This document shows, piece after piece, positions 1-6,893 of a stretch of 10,027 bases of DNA. The DNA is from JALHTV01 sp049510055 (GTDB lineage Bacteria > Planctomycetota > Phycisphaerae > SM23-33), in the NCBI GenBank assembly GCA_049510055.1, contig JBEKZI010000077.1, positions 1 through 10,027 on the forward strand, written 5' to 3'. The notes beneath the pieces are model-generated. The model was given only the letters and a program-made list of their open reading frames with translations. It did no database searches and was not told the origin of the DNA. The position numbers were made by a program, and so were the translations under genes. Every line of letters starts with the position of its first letter. Position 1 is the first letter of the stretch.

Positions 1-513
1 GTCGGCCTGTGCCTGGCCATGGCGGGGGCCGTGTTGGGGTTCCTGCCCTACAACGTTCCACCGGCCAGCATCTTCATGGGCGACGCCGGCAGCATGCTCC
101 TGGGCTTTTTTGTAGCCACGATGCTGGCCCTGTTCGCCTGCGAAGGCACGGCCCGCTGGCTTCTGGCCGCCTGCGCCATCTACGCCTTGCCGATTCTGGA
201 CACGGCCCTGGCCGTCGTGCGCCGCGCCCTGGCCGGCAAGAGCATCTTCGCCGGCGACCGCAGCCACCTGTACGACCAGCTGGTGGACCGCGGCATGACG
301 GTCAAGCAAGTGGTCGCCCTGTTCTACGTGCTGGCGGTCGTGGCGGCGGTGGTCGGCGTAGCGGTGGCCATGACGCTGAAGTTCCGGTACGCGGTGATTC
401 TCTATGCAGGCCTGCTGGTGATTATCTGGACGATCTTCGTCGGCCTGGGCATGGTCACGCCACCGCCCAAGCAGGACGGAACAGGACCGGGGCAAGGCGG
501 CGCCGATGAATAA
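1..513 (+). CDS. WecA/TagO/MraY-like polyprenyl-phosphate sugar-1-phosphate transferase, C-terminal part
   Basis: The reading frame is open from the first base, so the gene starts before the window; 170 residues are visible. The family moves a sugar-1-phosphate from a UDP-sugar to undecaprenyl phosphate in the inner membrane, the first step of O-antigen, teichoic acid or capsule synthesis. Visible marks are the FMGDAGS motif (residues 25-31), which is the family metal/substrate signature, a PILDT motif (64-68), and the late cytoplasmic loop GDRSHLYDQLVDRG (85-98). Hydrophobic segments lie at about 33-49, 52-68, 103-124 and 130-150. In classical WecA/TagO proteins the loop reads H-x-H-H-R-L; here it is H-L-Y-D-Q-L, so the sugar substrate cannot be assumed to be GlcNAc. 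The tail (153-170) is hydrophilic. The stop overlaps the start of the next glycosyltransferase gene by 8 bp, which indicates one operon and translational coupling. MraY itself is less likely because the neighbours are surface-glycan genes and not cell-wall genes. Confidence 0.9.
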   Translation, partial: VGLCLAMAGAVLGFLPYNVPPASIFMGDAGSMLLGFFVATMLALFACEGTARWLLAACAIYALPILDTALAVVRRALAGKSIFAGDRSHLYDQLVDRGMTVKQVVALFYVLAVVAAVVGVAVAMTLKFRYAVILYAGLLVIIWTIFVGLGMVTPPPKQDGTGPGQGGADE

Positions 514-1273
514 CCTTCCGCCTCTCAAGACCGCTGCGGGCATTACGCTCACCGTCGTGATCCCCATCTACAACGAACACGACACCTGGCGGGAAATCCT
601 CGCCCGCGTCGAGGCCGTCGAGCTACCCTGCGCCCGGCAGATTGTCCTGGTGGACGACTGCTCCCGCGACGGCACGCGCGAGCAGCTTCAGGACTACGCA
701 CGCCAAGTTGCCGGCGGCGTTGGCGCCGTTGGCCAAAAAACCCCGGCGGCCGTCAAGGTGCTCTTCCACGAGGTCAACCAAGGCAAGGGGGCGGCCCTGA
801 GGACAGGGTTTGCGGCCGCCGACGGCGACATCGTCGTCGTCCAGGACGCCGACCTGGAATACGACCCGGCCGACTATCCCAAGCTGCTGGCGCCTCTCCT
901 GGCCGGGCAGGCCGAGGTGGTCTACGGCAGCCGATTCGCCGCCGCCGGGGCCGCCAAGGGCGCCTGGCAGAACTACCTGGCCAACCGCTTCCTGACGGGC
1001 CTGTCCAACCTCACCACCGGCCTGGGTCTGACGGACATGGAGACCTGCTACAAGATGTTCCGCCGCCAGATTATTCAGTCCATTCGCCTGGAGCAGAATC
1101 GCTTCGGATTCGAGCCGGAAGTAACCGCCAAGGTCGCCCGGGCGGGCGTGCGAGTGGTCGAGGTGCCCATCAACTACCGCGCCCGCAGCAAGGAAGAAGG
1201 CAAAAAGATTGGCTGGCGCGACGGCTTCAAGGCCATCTGGTGCATCCTGAAGTACGGCCTGGGATACAAGTAG
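506..1273 (+). CDS. Family 2 glycosyltransferase, dolichyl/polyprenyl-phosphate mannosyltransferase-like
   Basis: This 255-residue protein has the GT-A fold pattern of family 2 glycosyltransferases of the DPM1 type, which transfer a sugar from a nucleotide donor to a polyprenyl phosphate at the inner face of the membrane. In order: VVIPIYNE (17-24), VDDCSRDGT (49-57, nucleotide binding), NQGKGAALRTGF (91-102), the QDADLEYDP segment with the D-x-D metal site (114-116), YGSRF (140-144), DMETCYKMF (177-185) and GFEPE (201-205). The length fits the single-domain class; there is no C-terminal membrane anchor. The ATG lies inside the end of the preceding gene (8 bp overlap), so it is probably coupled to it. 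Residues about 68-82 (Gly/Ala/Val-rich, from a GC-rich stretch with a short internal repeat) look like an insertion between the second and third conserved blocks. The exact donor and acceptor cannot be told from sequence. The family assignment is firm. Confidence 0.94.
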   Translation: MNNLPPLKTAAGITLTVVIPIYNEHDTWREILARVEAVELPCARQIVLVDDCSRDGTREQLQDYARQVAGGVGAVGQKTPAAVKVLFHEVNQGKGAALRTGFAAADGDIVVVQDADLEYDPADYPKLLAPLLAGQAEVVYGSRFAAAGAAKGAWQNYLANRFLTGLSNLTTGLGLTDMETCYKMFRRQIIQSIRLEQNRFGFEPEVTAKVARAGVRVVEVPINYRARSKEEGKKIGWRDGFKAIWCILKYGLGYK

Positions 1274-1313
1274 TCCTGTTGCATTTCCGCCCTTTCGGCG
1301 TAGACTTTTCACC

Positions 1314-1318
1314 AGGAG
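1314..1318 (+). promoter_or_regulatory. Ribosome binding site of kdsB
   Basis: AGGAG sits 4 bases before the ATG at 1323. It fixes the start, and the protein from there begins directly with the conserved IIPARY block. Confidence 0.7.
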
Positions 1319-1322
1319 CACC

Positions 1323-2066
1323 ATGAGCGCCGTAGCCATCATCCCCGCCCGATACACCTCCACCCGCCTGCCGGGCAAGCCCCTGCTGGCCGAGACGGGC
1401 AAGCCCCTCATCCAACACGTGGTGGAGTCGATCCGCCCGGCTAAGCGGATCGAGCGGATTGTGGTGGCCACCGATGACCGTCGCATCGTCGCGGCCGTGG
1501 AGGCCTTCGGCGGCCAGGCCGTGATGACGCGGCCGGACCACCCCTGCGGCACCGACCGCATCAACGAAGCGGCTGCCAAACTGGAGTTGGCCGAGGACGA
1601 CATCGTGGTCAACGTCCAGGGCGACGAGCCGGACATGGACTCAACGTGCGTAGACAAGCTGGTCGCATTGCTGGAAGGTTCCGACGCCCCCATGGCCACG
1701 CTGGCCGCGGCCCTGCCGGCCGAGCAGGCCGAGGACCCCCACAAGGTCAAGGTCGTGCTGGACAGCCGCGGGCGGGCGATGTACTTCTCCCGCAGCCGAA
1801 TCCCTTACGACCGCGACCGCAGCGGCGCCATCCGCTACCTGCTCCACCTGGGCATCTACGCCTATCGCGTGGAATTCCTGAAAAAATTCGCCGCGCTGCC
1901 GCCCACACCGGCAGAAAAGGCCGAGAAGCTCGAGCAGCTCCGCGCGCTGGAGCACGGCTACGCGATCGCCGTAGCCGTAGTGGACTATCACGGCATCGGC
2001 ATCGACACGCCGGCCGACTACGCCGCTTTCGTCGCCCGCGTCCGCTCCGCGACCCGCCGGACCTAG
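1323..2066 (+). CDS. kdsB: 3-deoxy-manno-octulosonate cytidylyltransferase (CMP-Kdo synthetase)
   Basis: The enzyme couples CTP and Kdo to give CMP-Kdo, the activated donor for the inner core of lipopolysaccharide or for Kdo-containing capsule; it is cytoplasmic. The 247-residue length equals the usual KdsB length. Family signatures, in order: IPARYTSTRLPGKPL (7-21, CTP binding), VATDDRRI (48-55), MTRPDHPCGTDRINE (68-82; most relatives have S-G-T-D-R-I, here C-G-T-D-R-I), VNVQGDEP (96-103), HLGIYAYR (175-182), EQLRALEHG (204-212) and GIDTPADY (226-233). The start has a good AGGAG site. It follows the glycosyltransferase after 49 bp on the same strand and is followed at once by a strong terminator, so it is the last gene of the glycan operon. 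Its presence says the cell makes Kdo-containing glycan and so has an outer membrane or Kdo capsule. Confidence 0.96.
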   Translation: MSAVAIIPARYTSTRLPGKPLLAETGKPLIQHVVESIRPAKRIERIVVATDDRRIVAAVEAFGGQAVMTRPDHPCGTDRINEAAAKLELAEDDIVVNVQGDEPDMDSTCVDKLVALLEGSDAPMATLAAALPAEQAEDPHKVKVVLDSRGRAMYFSRSRIPYDRDRSGAIRYLLHLGIYAYRVEFLKKFAALPPTPAEKAEKLEQLRALEHGYAIAVAVVDYHGIGIDTPADYAAFVARVRSATRRT

Positions 2067-2080
2067 GGGCGCCTGGATCC

Positions 2081-2113
2081 AAAAAACAGGGAGCGGCCCG
2101 TGCCGCTCCCTTT
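2081..2113. terminator. Bidirectional rho-independent terminator between kdsB and the HAF protein gene
   Basis: A perfect 9-bp stem (2089-2097 with 2102-2110, GGGAGCGGC/GCCGCTCCC) has a 4-base loop. It is followed by TTT on the plus strand and preceded by AAAAAA (2081-2086), which becomes a U-run for the minus-strand transcript. It lies between two convergent genes, 15 bp after the kdsB stop and 43 bp after the stop at 2156. The minus-strand direction has the better U-tract. Confidence 0.85.
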
Positions 2114-2155
2114 ATCAAAACCGTCCTGAAATTGCTTCCAGGGCGTTCTTCCGAA

Positions 2156-3655
2156 TTACCCGTGCCGTCTCTTCAGCAGCGCCAAGCCGCCCAGGGCCAG
2201 CAACACCATGGAGGCCGGTTCAGGAATCTGAAGCGAAAAGAGCCTCTCGTAAGCGTCCGCCCCGCCGGCCCCATCGGGATCATACAAACCGATGCCGGCG
2301 ATCCAGCCCGTGTCGCTGACGGCCGTGGCCTTTTCCAGCGTCCAGCCGCTGTTGGGATCGATCAGGGTGTTGAGGTCCACGGCCACGCCGTTGGAGCCCC
2401 AGTACACCGCTCGCGTGCCCACCAAGCTGCCGGCGAGGTATTCATTAGCCCACCCCACGGCGATGCCGGCGGTGTTGATCGCCTCAGCGGCGGCATCCGT
2501 CCAGCCGTTCCCGTCCGTCCCCAGGATGCCCAATTCCGTCGCGTCCGTGCCGGCGGCGTCCCATCGCACCGCGCGGGTGCCCTTGTCATTATGGGCGATG
2601 TCGTACTTCTCCATCTGCCCGACGGCCGTGCCGGCGGCGTTGATCGCCACGGCCTGGCCTTGCGTCACGCCGCTGGCCGTCGTGCCGAGGTTTCCCAACT
2701 CCGTGGCCGCCGTGCCGGAGGCATCCCACCGCACCGCGCGCCAACCCTTATACTCGCCGCCGTCGTACTTCAGGGACTTTCCCACGGCCGTGCCGGCATT
2801 GTTGACCGCCAAGGCGCTGGCCAGCGTCGTATGCTCGTCGCTGGACAGTCCCAGGTCGTCCAATTCCATCGCGGTCCCGTCGGCATTCCACCGCACCGCG
2901 CGATTGCCTTTGCTCTCGCTGCCGGAGGGCGTGAACTTCTCGGCCCAGCCCACGGCGACGCCGGAGGCATTAACCGCCAAGGCCTGGGACTCGCCGTACC
3001 CGTCGCTGTCCGTCCCGTATTCAATGCTGCCCAATTCCGTCACGGTCCCGCTGGCATCCCATCGCGCCGCGCGACTGCCTCGGTAGTCCAGGCCGGTTTC
3101 ATCATCGTATTGGTACTTGCTGGCCCAGCCCACGGCCGTGCCGGAGGCGTTAATCGCCAAGGCTGCGGCATGCGTATCACCGTAATCGTTGGCTGTCCCC
3201 AAGTCGCCCAGTTGCGTCACGTTCCCCGCCGCATCCCAGCTCGTCGGACGACTGCCCCTCAAATCGCCGCCGGGAATATAATTGGAATACCCCACGGCCG
3301 TGCCGGCATTGTTGATCGCGTACGCCTGCGTCTGCATAAAGGGGTCGTCCTGGGGATCATAGGCGCCGCCTTGGAAGATACAGTCCATCTCCATGCTGCC
3401 GGAGGAATCCCATCGCACCGCGCGATAACAGTCGGTGGTGTAACCCTTCTTGGCGCCATTGGCATAGATGCTGGCATATCCCACGGCCACGCCGGAGTCG
3501 TTGATCCCCGTCGCGGCGCCGCCCATGTAGCCGTTGCCCGTGGCGGCATCGTAGGACGGTCCACCATAGACCGCCAAGACGCCCGCCTGGGTCAACGAGG
3601 CCAGGGCCAGCACAACCCCCATCCCTGCGCAGAAAATAATTGCTCTGCTCTTCAT
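2156..3655 (-). CDS. Secreted PEP-CTERM protein with HAF-type repeats (paralogue 1)
   Basis: The 499-residue protein starts with a Sec signal peptide (basic MKSR, hydrophobic core to about residue 21, cleavage probably after TQA near 24). It ends with a PEP-CTERM sorting signal: IPEP at 477-480, a hydrophobic helix (about 482-494), then KRRHG. Such tails are recognised by exosortase, and the protein is probably released to or kept at the cell surface. Between them lie repeats of about 54-60 residues with the core A-[IV]-N-x-[SA]-G-x-A-V-G at about 50, 113, 167, 227, 283, 337 and 392, plus a degenerate last one (VSDTGWIAGI, 446). Each alternates with G-x-R-A-V-R-W-D-A-x-G-T-x-x-T-E-L-G-x-L-G. 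This matches the 'HAF' extracellular repeat type. The ligand is unknown. An AAGGGAG-type site supports the start. Signal, repeats and tail closely match the next gene upstream, so the pair arose by tandem duplication. No clear terminator separates it from that gene (123 bp gap). Confidence 0.9.
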   Translation of the reverse strand: MKSRAIIFCAGMGVVLALASLTQAGVLAVYGGPSYDAATGNGYMGGAATGINDSGVAVGYASIYANGAKKGYTTDCYRAVRWDSSGSMEMDCIFQGGAYDPQDDPFMQTQAYAINNAGTAVGYSNYIPGGDLRGSRPTSWDAAGNVTQLGDLGTANDYGDTHAAALAINASGTAVGWASKYQYDDETGLDYRGSRAARWDASGTVTELGSIEYGTDSDGYGESQALAVNASGVAVGWAEKFTPSGSESKGNRAVRWNADGTAMELDDLGLSSDEHTTLASALAVNNAGTAVGKSLKYDGGEYKGWRAVRWDASGTAATELGNLGTTASGVTQGQAVAINAAGTAVGQMEKYDIAHNDKGTRAVRWDAAGTDATELGILGTDGNGWTDAAAEAINTAGIAVGWANEYLAGSLVGTRAVYWGSNGVAVDLNTLIDPNSGWTLEKATAVSDTGWIAGIGLYDPDGAGGADAYERLFSLQIPEPASMVLLALGGLALLKRRHG

Positions 3656-3720
3656 AAATTACTGCTCCCTTCCTTACGTTCCTTCCTTTGCTCTGTATTT
3701 TCTCGCCCGGAACGGCGGGC
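3656..3720 (-). promoter_or_regulatory. Proximal 5' leader module, copy 1 (RBS plus hairpin)
   Basis: On the minus strand this reads as a small hairpin (GCCCG 3716-3720 with CGGGC 3705-3709), then GAGAAAATACAGAGCAAAGG, a GGAAGGAA purine tract, and GGAAGGGAG (plus positions 3665-3673) 9 bases before the ATG at 3655. Nearly the same order and sequence stands before the paralogue at 5239. The purine-rich site is the ribosome binding site. The hairpin at the 5' side could stabilise or regulate the message. Confidence 0.55.
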
Positions 3721-3731
3721 TACGAACTCCA

Positions 3732-3755
3732 CAGGCGTCTTGCGTCCGGCGCCTG
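3732..3755. repeat. Inverted repeat between the two HAF genes
   Basis: CAGGCG (3732-3737) pairs with CGCCTG (3750-3755) around a 12-base loop. It has no U-run behind it on the minus strand, so it does not look like a terminator of the upstream gene. Read-through from the upstream gene into the downstream one is therefore plausible. Confidence 0.4.
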
Positions 3756-3778
3756 ACAAAAAAGCTCTTTTTAGCTAG

Positions 3779-5239
3779 TTAGTTGGCCCGGCGCCGACGA
3801 AGCAGGGCCAGACCCGCCAGGGCCAACAAACTCGCGGAGGCGGGCTCCGGAATCTGGACCATAAAGAGCCGCGAATAGGGGGAAGCTCCGCCCGGCCCGT
3901 CCGAATCATAATTAGCAATGCCGGCGATCCAGCCCGTGTCGCTGACGGACAGGGCATTCAGCAGCGTCCAGCCGCTGTTGGGGTCGATGAGGGTGTTGAG
4001 GTCCACGGCGTTGCCGTTGGCGTCCCAGTACACGGCGTGCCACTGGCCCATGTCTACGCCGTTGACGTACCACGCTGCGCTGCCCACGATGAGGCCGGAG
4101 CTATTGATCGCGTTGGCCTGGCACGTCGTATATCCGCTGCTGTCCGTTCCGAGGTTGCCCAGTTCCGTCGCGACCGTGCTGCCGGCGTCCCAGCGCACCG
4201 CGCGTTGGCCTGGGGAGTGGCCCCCCACAAACTTCTGGGCATACCCCACGATGGTGCCGGTGGCGTTAATCGCAACGGCGCCGGAGGCCGTCCATCCGGT
4301 CCCGTCGTCGCCCAGGCTGCCCAATTCCGTCGCGGCGGTGCCGTTGGCATCCCATCGCACCGCGCGAACGCCAAAGTAGTTGCCGCTTCCGTCGTATTTT
4401 TCCATGCCCCCCACGGCCGTGCCGGAGGCATTAATCGCGCGGACCGACACGGTGCTCATGCATCCGCCGCCGTCCGTTCCCAGGTTGCCCAGTTCCGTCG
4501 CGACCGTGCCGCCGGCCGCCCATCGCACCGGCCGAGGGCCGCAGTCATTGCCGGCCGCGTCGAACTTCTCAGCCCATCCCACGGCCGTGCCGGTATTGTT
4601 GATCGCAAGGGCCCGGCTGTCGGTGTAGGCGGATTCGTCCGTCCCCGCGGTCCCCAGGCTGTCCAGCTCCGTCACGGTGCCGGAGGCATCCCACCGCACC
4701 GCGCGATGTCCTATCAAGTAGTCCGCGTCGAAGTATTTGTCCACGTATCCCACGGCGACGTTGTTGTTGTTGACGGCCGTGGCCCACCCTCCGGGCTTCT
4801 CGACGTACCTGTCGATGTACCCCAATTCCGTCGCGGCCGTGCCGCCGGCGTTCCAACGCGCCCCATAAACGCCCGCGTACTCGCCGTCGTCGTACGCCTG
4901 GGAATATCCCACAGCCGTGCCGGAGGCATTAATCGCGTAGGCCTCGCTATTCCACCAATTGTCAGATCGCGTACCCAGGCCGCCCAATTCCGTCGCGCCG
5001 GAGGCAGACCATTGCACGGCTCGAGTGCCCTGGCTGCTCCCGCCGACGTAATAGATGGCAGACCCCACGGCCACGCCGGTGTCGCTCACCCCGCCCACGG
5101 AAACGCTCATGTAGCCGTTGCCCGTGACGGGATTGTAGGACGGGCTACCGTAGACCGCCAAGGAACCCGCCTGGGCCAAAGATGCCACGGCCAGCATGAC
5201 CCCCATTACTGCGCAGAAAATAATTGCCCTGCACTTCAT
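3779..5239 (-). CDS. Secreted PEP-CTERM protein with HAF-type repeats (paralogue 2)
   Basis: The open frame extends up to 5335, but the true start is the ATG at 5239. From there the protein begins MKCRAIIFCAVMGV, matching paralogue 1 residue by residue, and a GGAAGGGAG site lies 8 bases upstream. It has 486 residues. There is a signal peptide (1 to about 24, ...LAQAG), then eight repeat cores at about 50 (GVSDTGVAVG), 102, 155, 212, 268, 323, 377 and a last 430 (SVSDTGWIAGI). The C-terminal sorting signal is IPEP at 463-466, a hydrophobic helix at about 468-480, then RRRRAN. The third core, AVNNNNVAVG, has lost the usual S-G. The block LNTLIDPNSGWTL (414-426) is identical to paralogue 1 at 428-440, while the middle repeats have diverged. 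The likely role is that of a surface or matrix protein anchored or processed by exosortase. The binding partner is unknown, and a propeller-like fold is only an inference from the repeat regularity. Confidence 0.9.
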   Translation of the reverse strand: MKCRAIIFCAVMGVMLAVASLAQAGSLAVYGSPSYNPVTGNGYMSVSVGGVSDTGVAVGSAIYYVGGSSQGTRAVQWSASGATELGGLGTRSDNWWNSEAYAINASGTAVGYSQAYDDGEYAGVYGARWNAGGTAATELGYIDRYVEKPGGWATAVNNNNVAVGYVDKYFDADYLIGHRAVRWDASGTVTELDSLGTAGTDESAYTDSRALAINNTGTAVGWAEKFDAAGNDCGPRPVRWAAGGTVATELGNLGTDGGGCMSTVSVRAINASGTAVGGMEKYDGSGNYFGVRAVRWDANGTAATELGSLGDDGTGWTASGAVAINATGTIVGYAQKFVGGHSPGQRAVRWDAGSTVATELGNLGTDSSGYTTCQANAINSSGLIVGSAAWYVNGVDMGQWHAVYWDANGNAVDLNTLIDPNSGWTLLNALSVSDTGWIAGIANYDSDGPGGASPYSRLFMVQIPEPASASLLALAGLALLRRRRAN

Positions 5240-5305
5240 AACCACTGCTCCCTTCCTTCGTTTCCTTCCTTTGCTCTGTATTTTCTCGCCCGCGACCGGG
5301 CGGGC
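5240..5305 (-). promoter_or_regulatory. Proximal 5' leader module, copy 2 (RBS plus hairpin)
   Basis: This is the counterpart of the leader before the gene starting at 3655. A 6-bp hairpin (CGCCCG 5287-5292 with CGGGCG 5297-5302, loop of 4) is followed on the minus strand by GAGAAAATACAGAGCAAAGG, a purine tract and GGAAGGGAG (plus 5248-5256), with 8 bases to the ATG. The stem differs in sequence extent from copy 1 but is kept as a hairpin. Confidence 0.55.
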
Positions 5306-5342
5306 AGCAGCCCTTGAGGGATGCAAAACAAGCAACTTCTTT

Positions 5343-5492
5343 GGTGGAAACTTGGCCGGGGTGGCCTAAGGCAGGAGGGTCGAGCGAGCGGGTCTCGCCC
5401 TGCCCTTGTTTTGAAAAACTCTCCGCCGCTCCCTTACTCAAGCGGAGGCTACATCGTGAGTTATTCTAACATATCTCCCGCACCAGCGCCTA
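5343..5492 (-). promoter_or_regulatory. Distal leader element, copy A, with promoter-like pair and hairpins
   Basis: This is part of the 398-bp gene-free stretch 5240-5637. It matches the stretch 6894-7048 in order and sequence. Read on the minus strand it has TAGGCG (5487-5492), an 18-base spacer and TAGAAT (5463-5468), a plausible but weak -35 and good -10. Next come a stem made by CTCCGC and GCGGAG, a two-part stem GGCAGG-GCGAG...CTCGC...CCTGCC, then CTTAGGCC...GGCCAAGTTTCC. If the -10 is used, the message starts near 5456 and carries a leader of about 215 bases before the ATG at 5239. No known riboswitch was recognised in it. Confidence 0.5.
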
Positions 5493-5546
5493 GCCGGATT
5501 CTGTCAAAAATCGGTGTTTTATGTCCTTTTGTGCGCTGCCGTTATC

Positions 5547-5586
5547 AAAAAAATACAGCAGGTGGCTGGGCCTTGATCCAGCCACC
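5547..5586 (-). terminator. Rho-independent terminator of the 46-residue-repeat PEP-CTERM gene
   Basis: A perfect 9-bp stem (GGTGGCTGG 5561-5569 with CCAGCCACC 5578-5586) has an 8-base loop. On the minus strand it is followed, after 7 bases, by a run of seven T (plus 5547-5553). It lies about 52 bp after the stop at 5638 and before the promoter-like pair at 5463-5492, so the gene downstream is probably transcribed independently. Confidence 0.8.
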
Positions 5587-5637
5587 CTCCGTCCGTTTTA
5601 TAACACCAGTTTCAGTGGTCTTTTGCTATGAGGAACT

Positions 5638-6759
5638 CTAGGCCCCTCGCCGCTTTCGCAGCAGCGCCATGCCGCCGACGGCCAGCAGGGCCAGCGTAGC
5701 CGGCTCGGGGATGGGCTCCCAAAGGACGGCGTGGTAATTGCCCGATGTATCTCTCGCATAGCCAATAATGTCCCCGTTGGCATCGATCGCCGAGGCAAAA
5801 GATTTATAGAAGTTGGTCGGCAAGAATTGCTGGAGATCGATATAGCGGTCGGCACTGCCGTCCCACAGCAGGGCGTGGGAATAGCCGCCGGTGGCCGAGC
5901 CCAGGCCGTTGCCGACCTGCTCTGTGCCGTTGGTTGCGTAAGCATAAGAGGCAGTAAATCCGTCGGGGTTCAAATCGATATAGCTTGCGGCAGTCCCGCT
6001 CCACAGCAAGGCGTGCCAGCTGCCGCCCGTGGCTGAGCCCGTCCCCAAGCCGACCTGCTGCGTCCCGCCGATCCCTTCGGCATAAGTGGTAGTGAATCCA
6101 CTGGGGTTCAAATCAACATAGCCGGTGGCGCTGCCGCTCCAAAGCAAGGCATGGTAGTTGCCGCCGGTGGCCGAACCATAACCGACGCCCGCTTGCTTCG
6201 TCCCGTCGGTCGAAAGAGCATCAGAGTAGGTAAACCCGGTGGGGTTCAAATTGACATAGTCGGCGGCGCTGCCGTTCCAAAGCAAGGCACGGGTGCCGCC
6301 CGAGGTCGTAACACCCCGGCCGACTTGCTGCGTGCCGCTGACCCCCTCAGCATGAGATGAAGCAAATCCGCTGGGGTTCAAATCGACATAGCCGGTGGAA
6401 CTGCCACTCCAAAGCAAGGCGTGTTCCGAGCCGCCCGTAGCCGAACCGGAACCCCAACCGACCTGCTGCGACCCGTTGGTCCAGCAAGCGTAAGAGCTCG
6501 TGAATCCGCTGGGATTCAAATCAACATCACTGGCAGCGCTGCCGCTCCAGAGCAGGGCATGCACGTTGTTGCTTGTGGCTGAGCCATAACCGTAGCCGGC
6601 CTGCTGTGTCCCGCCGATCCCGTAACCGTAACAGGACGTAAAGCCGCTGGGGTTCAAGTCGATGGCCGTGTAGGTTGTGCCTCCCCAGGCCGGGCTCGAT
6701 ACAATGGCTGCAAGAACCACCACCAAAGACACTAAACATACGTTTCTACTCCGGTTCAT
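5638..6759 (-). CDS. Secreted PEP-CTERM protein with seven 46-residue repeats
   Basis: The 373-residue protein has a signal peptide (MNRSRN then a hydrophobic core to about 21, cleavage probably near SPAWG 22-26) and a PEP-CTERM tail: IPEP at 350-353, a hydrophobic helix at about 355-367, then RKRRGA. The whole mature part is a regular tandem repeat, [VI]-D-L-N-P-S-G-F-T-x-x-Y-A ... G-T-Q-Q-V-G-x-G-x-G-S-A-T-G-G-x-x-H-A-L-L-W-S-G. The D/N-L-N-P marks are at 34, 80, 126, 170, 216 and 262, and a degenerate seventh D-L-Q-Q is at 308, a period of 46 (once 44). The last unit ends in HAVLWE and contains AIDANGDIIGYA, which resembles the core of the HAF repeats in the neighbouring genes. Seven units of this size would suit a seven-bladed propeller, but that is inference. 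The start is supported by the signal peptide and a GGAAGGAAGGAAAG tract just before the ATG. Function and ligand are unknown. Confidence 0.9.
   Translation of the reverse strand: MNRSRNVCLVSLVVVLAAIVSSPAWGGTTYTAIDLNPSGFTSCYGYGIGGTQQAGYGYGSATSNNVHALLWSGSAASDVDLNPSGFTSSYACWTNGSQQVGWGSGSATGGSEHALLWSGSSTGYVDLNPSGFASSHAEGVSGTQQVGRGVTTSGGTRALLWNGSAADYVNLNPTGFTYSDALSTDGTKQAGVGYGSATGGNYHALLWSGSATGYVDLNPSGFTTTYAEGIGGTQQVGLGTGSATGGSWHALLWSGTAASYIDLNPDGFTASYAYATNGTEQVGNGLGSATGGYSHALLWDGSADRYIDLQQFLPTNFYKSFASAIDANGDIIGYARDTSGNYHAVLWEPIPEPATLALLAVGGMALLRKRRGA
5700..6660 (-). repeat. Tandem coding repeat, period about 138 bp
   Basis: The same block (on the plus strand GGGGTTCAAATCGACATAG or close variants, then CCGCTCCA.AGCAAGGC) recurs about every 138 bp. 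It encodes the 46-residue protein repeat. Copies differ mostly by scattered substitutions; one unit is 6 bp shorter. Confidence 0.8.
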
Positions 6760-6893
6760 GACTTTCCTTCCTTCCAGCCCTTTTCAATGCGAGTGTGCCC
6801 AGTTCTTGTAAACAGATGCCAGATGACCTATTCTTCCGCCCCACCAGGGGTTTTAAACAGCAGCGATTATGGAGGCCAAATACGCATCCACTG

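Noticed and set aside
623..1750. A 375-residue open frame on the minus strand
   Set aside because: It lies opposite the glycosyltransferase and kdsB, both of which have clear family motifs; its length is explained by high GC content.
1646..3778. A 710-residue open frame on the plus strand
   Set aside because: It runs through kdsB in another frame and then antisense to the HAF gene. Its protein is Arg/Gly/His/Pro-rich with repeats that merely mirror the HAF repeats; the minus-strand gene has a signal peptide, a PEP-CTERM tail and an RBS.
2380..5060. Regularly spaced repeats resembling a CRISPR or satellite array
   Set aside because: The repeats are degenerate, about 160-180 bp apart, and encode in-frame HAF protein repeats.
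4037..5317. A 426-residue open frame on the plus strand
   Set aside because: It is antisense to the second HAF gene and its periodic pattern is the shadow of those repeats.
5354..5366. GGCC-N5-GGCC palindrome in both element copies as a possible operator
   Set aside because: It is within the conserved element, but in GC-rich DNA two GGCC words are weak evidence by themselves; kept only as part of the whole element.
5321..5641. A 106-residue open frame on the plus strand between two PEP-CTERM genes
   Set aside because: It runs through the leader element and the terminator hairpin, has no RBS, and its frame is not kept in the second element copy.
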